Assembly (NCBI GenBank): GCA_013696265.1 | Contig: JACCYX010000128.1 | Span: forward strand, 1 to 8,950 | Direction of reading: 5' to 3' | Source of the DNA: Chloroflexia bacterium | GTDB lineage: Bacteria > Chloroflexota > Chloroflexia > Thermomicrobiales > UBA6265 | DNA: 8,950 nucleotides | Translations under genes and position numbers: made by a program | Notes under the pieces: generated by a model | The model's database searches: none | Told to the model about the DNA's origin: nothing | Seen by the model: the letters and a program-made list of their open reading frames with translations, nothing else | Part shown: positions 1 through 5,264 of the stretch, in pieces | Layout: every line of letters starts with the position of its first letter | Numbering within the stretch: the first letter of the stretch is position 1

Positions 1-157
1 CAGCACCGAACCGATCCCCCGGCCCGCCAACTGGGGCGGCTATCGTGTGACGCCCGCCATGTTCGAGTTCTGGCAAGGGCGGCCGAATCGTCTCCACGAC
101 CGGTTGCGCTACGATCGCACGCCCCACGGCTGGGAGATCATCCGCCTGGCGCCCTGA
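1..157 (+). CDS. pdxH: Pyridoxamine 5'-phosphate oxidase, C-terminal end (partial)
   Basis: This is the last 51 codons of a gene that begins outside the window; the reading frame starts at base 2 and stops at TGA 155-157. PdxH is the cytoplasmic FMN enzyme that oxidises pyridoxamine or pyridoxine 5'-phosphate to pyridoxal 5'-phosphate. The visible part is the family's signature C-terminus: a WGGYRV block, then FEFWQG, then RLHDRLRY, ending in IIRLAP. The family's substrate-binding Arg and His lie in the RLHDR motif, and both are present. The match to the E. coli PdxH C-terminus as I know it is close, including the terminal RLAP. A tRNA gene follows 46 nt downstream. The N-terminal FMN-binding part cannot be judged. 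Confidence 0.93.
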   Translation, partial: STEPIPRPANWGGYRVTPAMFEFWQGRPNRLHDRLRYDRTPHGWEIIRLAP

Positions 158-184
158 CGTCGGACGGGCGAAAGCCAAACGTGG

Positions 185-190
185 TATTCT
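185..190 (+). promoter_or_regulatory. Possible -10 element for the tRNA gene
   Basis: TATTCT lies 13 nt before the mature tRNA 5' end, a fitting place for a -10 hexamer. No convincing -35 hexamer is visible about 17 nt upstream, so this is a weak call. Transcription could instead run in from pdxH. Confidence 0.3.
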
Positions 191-203
191 CCGTTGTCGT
201 TGC

Positions 204-280
204 GGCGCATTCGTCTAGCGGCCTAGGACACCGCCCTCTCAAGGCGGAGATCAGGGGTTCGAATCCCCTATGCGCTACCA
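204..280 (+). tRNA. tRNA-Glu (anticodon CTC), CCA encoded
   Basis: A complete cloverleaf can be drawn. Acceptor stem: 204-210 with 270-276, including a G204.T276 wobble as the first pair. D stem: 213-216 with 226-229. Anticodon stem: 231-235 with 243-247, around the seven-base loop 236-242 with CTC at 238-240, which reads GAG (Glu). Variable loop: five bases, 248-252. T stem: 253-257 with 265-269, closing a TTCGAAT loop. The discriminator is A277 and the 3' CCA (278-280) is encoded. The D-arm and anticodon-arm sequence is typical of bacterial tRNA-Glu. Confidence 0.96.
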
Positions 281-288
281 GCTTCGGG

Positions 289-323
289 AAACGGCCCGGA
301 ATCGTGTCGATTCCGGGCCGTTT
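289..323 (+). terminator. Perfect 16-bp hairpin after tRNA-Glu
   Basis: Bases 289-304 are the exact reverse complement of 308-323, giving a 16-bp GC-rich stem with a TGT loop. It starts 8 nt after the tRNA CCA end. The 3' arm ends in only TTT with no longer T-run, so it is an imperfect example of an intrinsic terminator. Its position and perfection make termination or 3'-end processing of the pdxH/tRNA transcript the best explanation. Confidence 0.72.
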
Positions 324-324
324 G

Positions 325-932
325 CGTACGGTCCATTGTGAAGTTGAGTCCTGTGGGCCGGCAGCCACCTCGCGGCGTCTTACGACTCCGCCACTCGCCC
401 CGATTCGAAACGTCAAATGGTTGCGATTCCGGTCGGCGAGCAATAAAGCTCGATGGAGGGACGATACGGCCAGTTCCGGTGGGAGCCGGCCGTAACGCGG
501 GTGGTGGGATGCGTCCGATCCTCGAACAACGAGAAGACGCATGTGGGTCCCGCCAGGCAGGTGCGGGCGACGAGGCGATCCGCGGTAGAGCGCGGATCGA
601 TTGGCTGGGTGTATCGCACTGGTGCTGGCATTGGGAAGCGACAACAACGATCCGGAATGTGTCTCGAAAGGGGTTGCGCGGGGAAAAGAGGGTGGTGCCC
701 AACTCCGGACCTTTGCCATCACAATAGTCAACATCCTAATCGCCGTTTTTCCGCGGTGTAAGCGTCGATTGCGCGTATGCACGCGATGCATGATCCTTTT
801 TGCGGGCATGGGGAGCCGCGCCGGGCCATCCCGCCCGTCGCCCGCCCAGGGACGCGACCATCCACCCGGCCACGGGACGCAGCTGCTCGGGATGATGCCG
901 GCCCGGGGAACCGGGAATCCCGCCAGGAGGGA
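325..932. other. Intergenic stretch with no supported gene
   Basis: About 600 bases in which I find no credible gene. Open frames exist on both strands, but they lack ribosome-binding sites, give low-complexity Arg/Pro/Ser-rich translations and resemble no family; one runs antisense straight through the tRNA. A 9-bp hairpin is present (576-584 with 591-599, loop GTAGAG). The part around 711-760 is locally AT-richer and contains a weak promoter-like pair (TTGCCA 713-718, CCTAAT 735-740). No tRNA-end repeat, insertion-sequence end or known RNA signature was recognised. Confidence 0.5.
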
Positions 933-960
933 TTGACTTTCTGGCGGATTGGAGTAGCAT
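933..960 (+). promoter_or_regulatory. Putative sigma-70-type promoter
   Basis: TTGACT (933-938) and TAGCAT (955-960) are separated by 16 nt, a reasonable housekeeping promoter. Start of transcription would be near 967, leaving a leader of about 220 nt before the next gene at 1191. An imperfect inverted repeat (CCGCCAG 920-926 with CTGGCGG 941-947) brackets the -35 hexamer and could be an operator. This is pattern matching only. Confidence 0.45.
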
Positions 961-1022
961 CGGTCCGAATCACACCTCTGCCGGAGGGTTCGCGCGGGTC
1001 CACCGTCGTTCGCCTGTTTGAA

Positions 1023-1042
1023 CGGGATCGTCCTCGATCCTG
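1023..1042 (+). promoter_or_regulatory. Hairpin in the leader of the ABM-like gene
   Basis: GGATCG (1025-1030) pairs with CGATCC (1035-1040) across a TCCT tetraloop. The stem extends outward by one G-T and one C-G pair to 8 bp. No T-run follows, so an intrinsic terminator is unlikely. It would sit in the long leader transcribed from the 933-960 promoter. Confidence 0.3.
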
Positions 1043-1102
1043 ACTCCCCACCATTCAACTTCCCCATCGTTTCCCCGCCTTTGGCGGCATTCCCGGATGC
1101 CT

Positions 1103-1116
1103 GTGCCGGCCGGCAC
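1103..1116. repeat. Perfect 14-bp palindrome
   Basis: GTGCCGGCCGGCAC is fully self-complementary and lies 74 nt before the start of the next gene. It could be a binding site for a dimeric regulator. In GC-rich DNA a chance palindrome of this size is possible, and no regulator gene is in view. Confidence 0.3.
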
Positions 1117-1150
1117 TTGGCTATCGCGGCGCCATGCCGCCAGACGGCTC

Positions 1151-1184
1151 GAAACCAGGAGTGAAGGTAATGGTTTCCAAGGAG
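1151..1184 (+). promoter_or_regulatory. Hairpin plus Shine-Dalgarno site before the ABM-like gene
   Basis: GAAACCA (1151-1157) is the exact reverse complement of TGGTTTC (1171-1177), with a 13-nt purine-rich loop. The ribosome-binding site AAGGAG (1179-1184) follows one base later, 6 nt before ATG 1191. The strong site fixes the start. The abutting stem might tune ribosome access, which is inference. Confidence 0.45.
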
Positions 1185-1190
1185 TAACCC

Positions 1191-1490
1191 ATGTTTGGAA
1201 CCATCGGGCACATTCGCGTCAGGGATGGCCATGAGCCGGCGTTGAACGAACTCATGGAAGACTGGTCGGTGGCGATCAGGCCCCGCGTCCCAGGTTCGTT
1301 CCTCCAGCTCTACGGGCGTTCGGTCGATCGGCCCGGCGAAACCGTGTTCGTGGCCCTGGCCGAGAACGAAGCGACCTATCGCCAACTGGCCGAACTGCCA
1401 GAGCAGGATGCGTGGTACCGGCGCCTGCTCGAACACATCGAACGGGAACCCGAGTGGGAGGATGTCGAACTCGATTACGCGGGCGAGTGA
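1191..1490 (+). CDS. ABM-like dimeric alpha/beta-barrel protein
   Basis: This 99-residue cytoplasmic protein resembles the antibiotic biosynthesis monooxygenase (ABM) superfamily of small ferredoxin-like alpha/beta-barrel proteins. The N-terminus (MFGTIGHIRVRDGHEPAL) has the usual beta strand, a conserved Gly-His turn, then a helix. The middle GSFLQLYGRS and TVFVALAEN segments fit strands two and three. The PEQDAWYRRLLEHIE helix before the last strand is typical of this family in high-GC bacteria. Members include cofactor-free monooxygenases, haem-degrading enzymes and proteins of unknown role, so the reaction cannot be assigned. The start is set by AAGGAG 6 nt upstream. The DinB-like gene begins 55 nt downstream in the same direction, so the two are probably cotranscribed. 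Confidence 0.8.
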   Translation: MFGTIGHIRVRDGHEPALNELMEDWSVAIRPRVPGSFLQLYGRSVDRPGETVFVALAENEATYRQLAELPEQDAWYRRLLEHIEREPEWEDVELDYAGE

Positions 1491-1545
1491 TCCGGCTCAA
1501 CGTGGATGCGCGGCTTGGGCCCGCGGACAGGAAGGGACTAGGTCA

Positions 1546-2031
1546 ATGAACGCACTCGATGTGGTGCGCTACGGTCACCAGACCTTACTGGACACCCTGG
1601 GAAACTGCTCAGTCGACGAGGTGACCCGGCCGGGCGCGTGTGGCATCTGGTCGATCAAGGACATCGTCGCGCACCTTGCCTCGTACGAGCTTGTCCTGAT
1701 CGGCATCTTCGATGAGCTGGAGGGAGGAGGGCCGAACGTGATGTTGGACCGGTACCGGGACCAGGGAATCCCGTTCAACGACGGCGAGGTCGCCGCGCGG
1801 ATCGACTGGAGTTTCGACGACGTGCTTGCCGAGCTAAACGCGGCCCATACCACGGTGCTTGAACGGCTTCCGTCCGTCTCGCCAGAACGGCTGTCGCTCG
1901 TTGGCGCCATTCCCTGGTATGGCGACGCCTACGCGCTCGACGACCTTATCGTCTACATGTACTACGGCCACAAGCGGGAGCACGCTGCCCAGGTCACGGC
2001 ATTCCGGGATGCCCTGCGCCCGCCACGTTGA
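1546..2031 (+). CDS. DinB/maleylpyruvate-isomerase-like four-helix bundle protein
   Basis: A 161-residue protein of the DinB-like superfamily, which includes metal-binding thiol-dependent enzymes (mycothiol or bacillithiol transferases, maleylpyruvate isomerase) and the ClbS/DfsB group. Helix one carries H11. The hallmark W35-S-I-K-D39-I-V-A-H43 segment is followed by a long helix, and the C-terminal helix has H142 and H146 (GHKREHAAQV). These can supply the usual metal-binding His set. I chose ATG 1546 because a GGAAGGGA ribosome site lies just upstream; the frame is open further left but overlaps the previous gene out of frame and adds non-family sequence. The gene lies 55 nt after the ABM-like gene and 292 nt before the ATP-grasp gene. 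The substrate is unknown; thiol transfer or detoxification is a family-based guess. Confidence 0.82.
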   Translation: MNALDVVRYGHQTLLDTLGNCSVDEVTRPGACGIWSIKDIVAHLASYELVLIGIFDELEGGGPNVMLDRYRDQGIPFNDGEVAARIDWSFDDVLAELNAAHTTVLERLPSVSPERLSLVGAIPWYGDAYALDDLIVYMYYGHKREHAAQVTAFRDALRPPR

Positions 2032-2323
2032 CAACGCGACCGCGCCTCGCGGGGCGTCTTCGTCATCCGGCCTGGGAACCGAAAGGCCGATGCCGTCGTT
2101 AGGTATGCGGGTCACTGGCAACGGGTATCCACCGGCATGCACGGATCGCCGCCAACCGTCGCGCTCCAAACGAAGGCTTGACGGGCCCCGGGGGATACTC
2201 TCGGTCAACGCGTTCGCCGCCGCGGAACCGGTCGGGCGGCTTGCCCACAGCGTCGTCGCCTGGCGTCGCTCACTACATCTCGGACTCCTCGACACAGTCG
2301 ATCGAGCCGGCGAAGGGAACCGG
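2032..2323. other. Intergenic gap before the ATP-grasp gene
   Basis: These 292 bases carry no supported gene. The ATP-grasp reading frame stays open leftward through the gap and into the DinB-like gene, but that extension is not protein-like. A dyad TTGAC (2178-2182) with GTCAA (2204-2208) encloses GATACT. This could be a regulator site, since no standard -35/-10 pair at normal spacing is visible. A promoter for the downstream operon is expected here but cannot be pinned down. Confidence 0.4.
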
Positions 2324-3370
2324 ATGACGAGCCTCTGGCCCAATGACGTTAACAATTCGTTCACATTCCCGCCGGCTGTGGGTCCGCGATCGACGCTCGC
2401 CGATCCTGACCCAGATGGCGTGCTTCGGTGGCTGTCCGGCGCGGCGGAGGACCGGAGCCTGGTCGGCGGCAAGGCGGCCAGCCTTGCCCAGCTCGCTGCG
2501 CTCGGCGCGCCCGTCCCGCCGGCGTTCGCCCTGACGACCGGTGCCTACGCCGCATTTGCCGCCTCGATCGGCCTGCCCAGGCGCGACGCGGACCTCGTGA
2601 CGGACGCCCTTCCCCAGCTACGAGCCGGAATCATGGACGGTCCGCTTCCCGCATCGGTCGCCGAGGCCATCGCGCGGGGGTTCGAGGCGTTCGCCGGAGA
2701 CCCGGGCAGCACGGCGTCGTTGGCCGTCCGCTCGTCCGGCACCAGCGAAGATTCGGCGGCCTCCTCGTTCGCGGGCCTGCATGACACGGTGCTCGACGTG
2801 CGGACGCTCGATGCCCTCGAGCGGGCGATCCGGCGGTGCTGGGCCTCGCTTTGGTCGGACCGCGCGGTGGCCTACCGGCGGGAGCGCGACATGGCAGACG
2901 AAACGTCCGAGATCGCGGTGGTCGTCCAGCAACTGGTGCGGAGCGATGTCTCGTTCATCGCCTTCACGACCGATCCGGTGACGCATGCCCGCGACCGCGT
3001 CGTGATCGATGCGACGTGGGGGCTGGGCGAGTCGATTGTCTCCGGCCTGATCGTGCCGGATCACGTCACGGTCGGCCCGGATGGCGAGGTGCTGGACTAC
3101 GCCGTCGGCGACAAGCACCTCATGGTGATCCCGGGCGATGGTCCGGCCTTCGCGTCCCTTGGCACGCGGGAAGTGCCGGTGCCGCGTTCGCTCCGGACGC
3201 AGCCCGCGATGTCGCATGAGCAGGCGCGAGACATCGCGCTGCTTGCCCGCAACCTGTCGCGACAGCTCGGCTATGAAGCCGATCTGGAAGGCGGCATCGC
3301 CGTGGGTCGGATCCACCTGTTCCAGGCCCGGCCCATCACCACCCTCGGCACTCGGTCCGACACGCGCTAG
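2324..3370 (+). CDS. Stand-alone ATP-grasp (PEP/pyruvate-binding) subunit of a split dikinase
   Basis: 348 residues forming only the N-terminal nucleotide-binding domain of the PEP synthase/pyruvate phosphate dikinase/rifampicin phosphotransferase family. In this family the domain splits ATP and phosphorylates a His on a separate swivelling domain. Visible motifs: LVGGKAASL with K50; AVRSSGTSEDSAASSFAGLHDT (residues 134-155, R136 for phosphate contact); VVVQQLVRSDV (199-209) leading to FTTDP; a WGLGES segment (232-237); and near the C-terminus D320, E322, Q334, R336 (QARPIT), the expected Mg-ATP ligands. The protein stops ten residues after QARPIT, exactly where the helical domain would begin in a one-chain enzyme. 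The usual aromatic residue after D-x-E is Gly here, and the usual AGV before FT-x-DP is SFI. Start ATG 2324 has GAAGGGA upstream; the roughly 45-residue lead before VGGK is long, so GTG 2420 is an alternative. Partners are the next two genes. Confidence 0.88.
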   Translation: MTSLWPNDVNNSFTFPPAVGPRSTLADPDPDGVLRWLSGAAEDRSLVGGKAASLAQLAALGAPVPPAFALTTGAYAAFAASIGLPRRDADLVTDALPQLRAGIMDGPLPASVAEAIARGFEAFAGDPGSTASLAVRSSGTSEDSAASSFAGLHDTVLDVRTLDALERAIRRCWASLWSDRAVAYRRERDMADETSEIAVVVQQLVRSDVSFIAFTTDPVTHARDRVVIDATWGLGESIVSGLIVPDHVTVGPDGEVLDYAVGDKHLMVIPGDGPAFASLGTREVPVPRSLRTQPAMSHEQARDIALLARNLSRQLGYEADLEGGIAVGRIHLFQARPITTLGTRSDTR

Positions 3371-3389
3371 CGGCCATTGGTTTGGCCGC
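3370..3389 (+). promoter_or_regulatory. Short hairpin directly after the ATP-grasp gene
   Basis: GCGGCCA (3370-3376) pairs perfectly with TGGCCGC (3383-3389) around a TTGGTT loop, beginning on the last base of the stop codon. No T-run follows, so full termination is doubtful. It may stabilise the upstream message or reduce read-through, adjusting the ratio of ATP-grasp to large subunits. That role is inference. Confidence 0.35.
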
Positions 3390-3461
3390 AGGGACATTCG
3401 ATCGATCGCCGGGGCGGGATTGCTCCGGGTGTATGCCACTTCGTTTTGGGAGCAGCTCACC

Positions 3462-5141
3462 ATGGTTGATTCGACACTCGCCAGGCCCGCATCGCATTTC
3501 GAGGATTGGAACCGGGACATCGCCGCCGGCGCCACCTACACATACGACCCCATGCACTTTCCCTACCCGCTGACGCCATTGACGGCCTCGACGCTGGGGC
3601 CGTGCTTTGCCAAGGGGGCGACGGCCGCCTTCCACGAGCTGCACGTTCCGATAGCCGGGATCGATGTCATTCACCGGAACCACCACCGGTTCGAGTGCTG
3701 GGCTCCGGTGATGCCGGCGAACGACGACGAGGCGCGCGCGGTTGGCGAGGCAGCCGAACAAACGATGAAAGCCGAGATCGGCCGGATGATGGAGCGCTGG
3801 CACGGCGAACACCTCCCCCGCATTTCGACCCTCAATCAGCGCTTGCGGGAAATGAATGTGGGATCGGCGAACCCGGCCGAGCTCCTGAAACTCCTCGACG
3901 AGGTCAACGCCATCCACACCGAGTTGTGGACGATTCACTTCCGGGTCGCCGGTCCCATGCTGCTCTCGATGCAACTGTTCGACGAAACCTATGCCGATCT
4001 CTTCGGCGGCACGGACGCCGATGCCCACGCGTTGCTTGTCGGCGGGCTCTCCGAAAGCGTGAAAGCCGCCTTCGGTCTCTCCGAGCTCGCGGCGTTAGCG
4101 ATCGAGCTCGATCTGCGCGATCTCTTCCTCGAGACGACGCCGGGCGATCTCGCGGGGCGGCTCGAAAACGTAACCGCCGGTCAGGCCTTCCTGGCGGGCC
4201 TGCACGACTACCTTGAAGCATATGGCCTGCGGCAGGACTTGTTCGAGTTCGCCACGCCCACCTGGCGGGAGGATTCCACGATCGCGCTGGCCAACGTCCG
4301 GAGCTACATCCAAACCGGTCACAACGCGCGTGCCGAGCAAGCGGAACGGGCCCGCTCCGCCGAGCTGGCTCTCGCCGATGCCCGCGACCGGTTGGCGTCG
4401 TATCCCGAGGCGGTCCGTGGCCAGTTCGAGGCGATGGTGCAATTCGGCCGGCAGGGCGCGTTCCTCCAGGAAGAGCACAACTTCTACATCGACCAGCGGG
4501 CGATGGCGTTGATCCGGCTCTTTTACCTTCGGGTTGGGCAGCGATTCGTCGACGCCGGCCTGATCCACACCCCGAATGATATCTTCCTGTTGTCGCACGA
4601 GGACATCGAGCGCATCGTCGGGCGCCGGTTCCAGGTTCCGGCCGCTTCCGTCCAGGAGCTGGTCGACGACCGGCGGCATTCGCTGGCCGCGGCGGGAGAG
4701 CTTGTCCCACCGCCATTCGTCGGCGAGCCTCCGGCCGGGCCACCACCGTCGGACAACCCGATGCAGAGGGCCATGGTGCGGTTCTTCGGCGGACCTCCAA
4801 CGGCGCAAGACGAGGACTCCCAGACGCTCACGGGCAACGGTGGCTCCCGAGGCATCGCGACGGGTATTGCTCGGGTCGCGCGGACCCTTGACGAGGCGAA
4901 GGACCTGCAACCAGGCGAGGTCCTTGTTGCCGTGACCACCATGCCGGCCTGGACGCCGTTGTTCGGCGTGGCCGCGGCGGTGGTGACCGAGACGGGCGGC
5001 CCCCTAAGCCACTGCGCGATCGTCGCTCGCGAATATGGACTGCCAGCCGTGGTGGGCGCCCACGGCGCCACCCAGCGCATTCAGACCGGCCAAACGGTCA
5101 CGGTTGATGGTTCGACCGGTATCGTCACCTTAAGGGCGTGA
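3462..5141 (+). CDS. Large subunit 1 of split dikinase: helical central domain plus phosphohistidine swivel domain
   Basis: 559 residues. Residues about 1-410 are mostly helical and correspond to the central, substrate-binding part of rifampicin phosphotransferase/PEP-synthase-like enzymes. The stretch LFYLRVGQRFVDAGLI then DIFLLSHEDIE (353-383) is the family's usual end of that domain. A proline-rich linker (416-433) leads to the swivelling domain (about 455-559) with VTETGGPLSHCAIVAREYG; H517 is the predicted phosphorylated His. No ATP-binding domain is present, so it must be charged by another protein, most simply the ATP-grasp subunit 91 nt upstream. His-rich blocks shared with the next gene (ERWHGEHLP, WTIHFR, DADAHALL, QEEHNFYIDQ) may form the substrate site. 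Start ATG 3462 has GGGAG 9 nt before it; GTG 3429 is an alternative. Closest known design: alpha subunit of phenylphosphate synthase, or rifampicin phosphotransferase minus its ATP domain. Substrate unknown. Confidence 0.86.
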   Translation: MVDSTLARPASHFEDWNRDIAAGATYTYDPMHFPYPLTPLTASTLGPCFAKGATAAFHELHVPIAGIDVIHRNHHRFECWAPVMPANDDEARAVGEAAEQTMKAEIGRMMERWHGEHLPRISTLNQRLREMNVGSANPAELLKLLDEVNAIHTELWTIHFRVAGPMLLSMQLFDETYADLFGGTDADAHALLVGGLSESVKAAFGLSELAALAIELDLRDLFLETTPGDLAGRLENVTAGQAFLAGLHDYLEAYGLRQDLFEFATPTWREDSTIALANVRSYIQTGHNARAEQAERARSAELALADARDRLASYPEAVRGQFEAMVQFGRQGAFLQEEHNFYIDQRAMALIRLFYLRVGQRFVDAGLIHTPNDIFLLSHEDIERIVGRRFQVPAASVQELVDDRRHSLAAAGELVPPPFVGEPPAGPPPSDNPMQRAMVRFFGGPPTAQDEDSQTLTGNGGSRGIATGIARVARTLDEAKDLQPGEVLVAVTTMPAWTPLFGVAAAVVTETGGPLSHCAIVAREYGLPAVVGAHGATQRIQTGQTVTVDGSTGIVTLRA

Positions 5142-5264
5142 GTACCCAAGGGCCGAGATACGTTTTCCGCCGGGAAGGTGTTTCCCTCCCCGGCATCCGT
5201 TGTCCGAATCCGGGTCGGGATTGACCGTGCTTCATCCCGCGGGCCCGCACGACGGGAGGTCGCG
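5142..5264. other. 123-nt spacer between the two large-subunit genes
   Basis: The spacer contains a modest dyad, GCCGGG (5169-5174) with CCCGGC (5189-5194), and no clear promoter (TTGACC at 5221 has no partner -10). It ends in a strong ribosome site, GGGAGGT (5254-5260), 4 nt before ATG 5265. Cotranscription of the two paralogues is likely. Confidence 0.4.

Noticed and set aside
601..936. Open frame on the + strand with a hydrophobic start.
   Set aside because: It needs a TTG start, has no ribosome site, and its translation turns into Arg/Pro/Gly-rich sequence without family resemblance.
993..1004. Minus-strand GGTGGACCCGCG, one mismatch from the T-box core GGTGGNACCGCG.
   Set aside because: No gene follows on the minus strand and no specifier stem or terminator/antiterminator pair could be drawn; a chance match in GC-rich DNA is likelier.
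138..1436. 432-codon open frame on the minus strand.
   Set aside because: It runs antisense through tRNA-Glu, the terminator hairpin and part of the ABM-like gene; its translation is low-complexity and unlike any family. Long chance frames are common in GC-rich DNA.
2028..2033. Perfect -35 hexamer TTGACA inside an 11-base palindrome at the end of the DinB-like gene.
   Set aside because: There is no -10-like hexamer at 15-19 nt downstream; the sequence there is GC-rich. Probably chance.
1859..2323. Upstream extension of the ATP-grasp reading frame.
   Set aside because: It overlaps the DinB-like gene out of frame, and the added residues do not look like protein of this family. ATG 2324 has a good ribosome site.
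3138..3461. Upstream extension of the first large-subunit frame into the ATP-grasp gene.
   Set aside because: The overlapping part is an out-of-frame reading of the conserved ATP-grasp C-terminus, so it is not real coding sequence. It also does not indicate a frameshifted fusion, because both proteins have clean ends and the second has its own start.
2618..3535. 305-codon minus-strand frame opposite the ATP-grasp gene; similar frames lie opposite the large subunits and exporter.
   Set aside because: They are shadows of strongly supported + strand genes with GC-rich third positions; none has recognisable motifs.
2324..5141. Calling the ATP-grasp plus first large subunit a split PEP synthase (ppsA).
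   Set aside because: No C-terminal PEP/pyruvate-binding TIM-barrel domain is present in any of the three proteins, so pyruvate as acceptor is unlikely. The layout fits phenylphosphate synthase or rifampicin phosphotransferase better.
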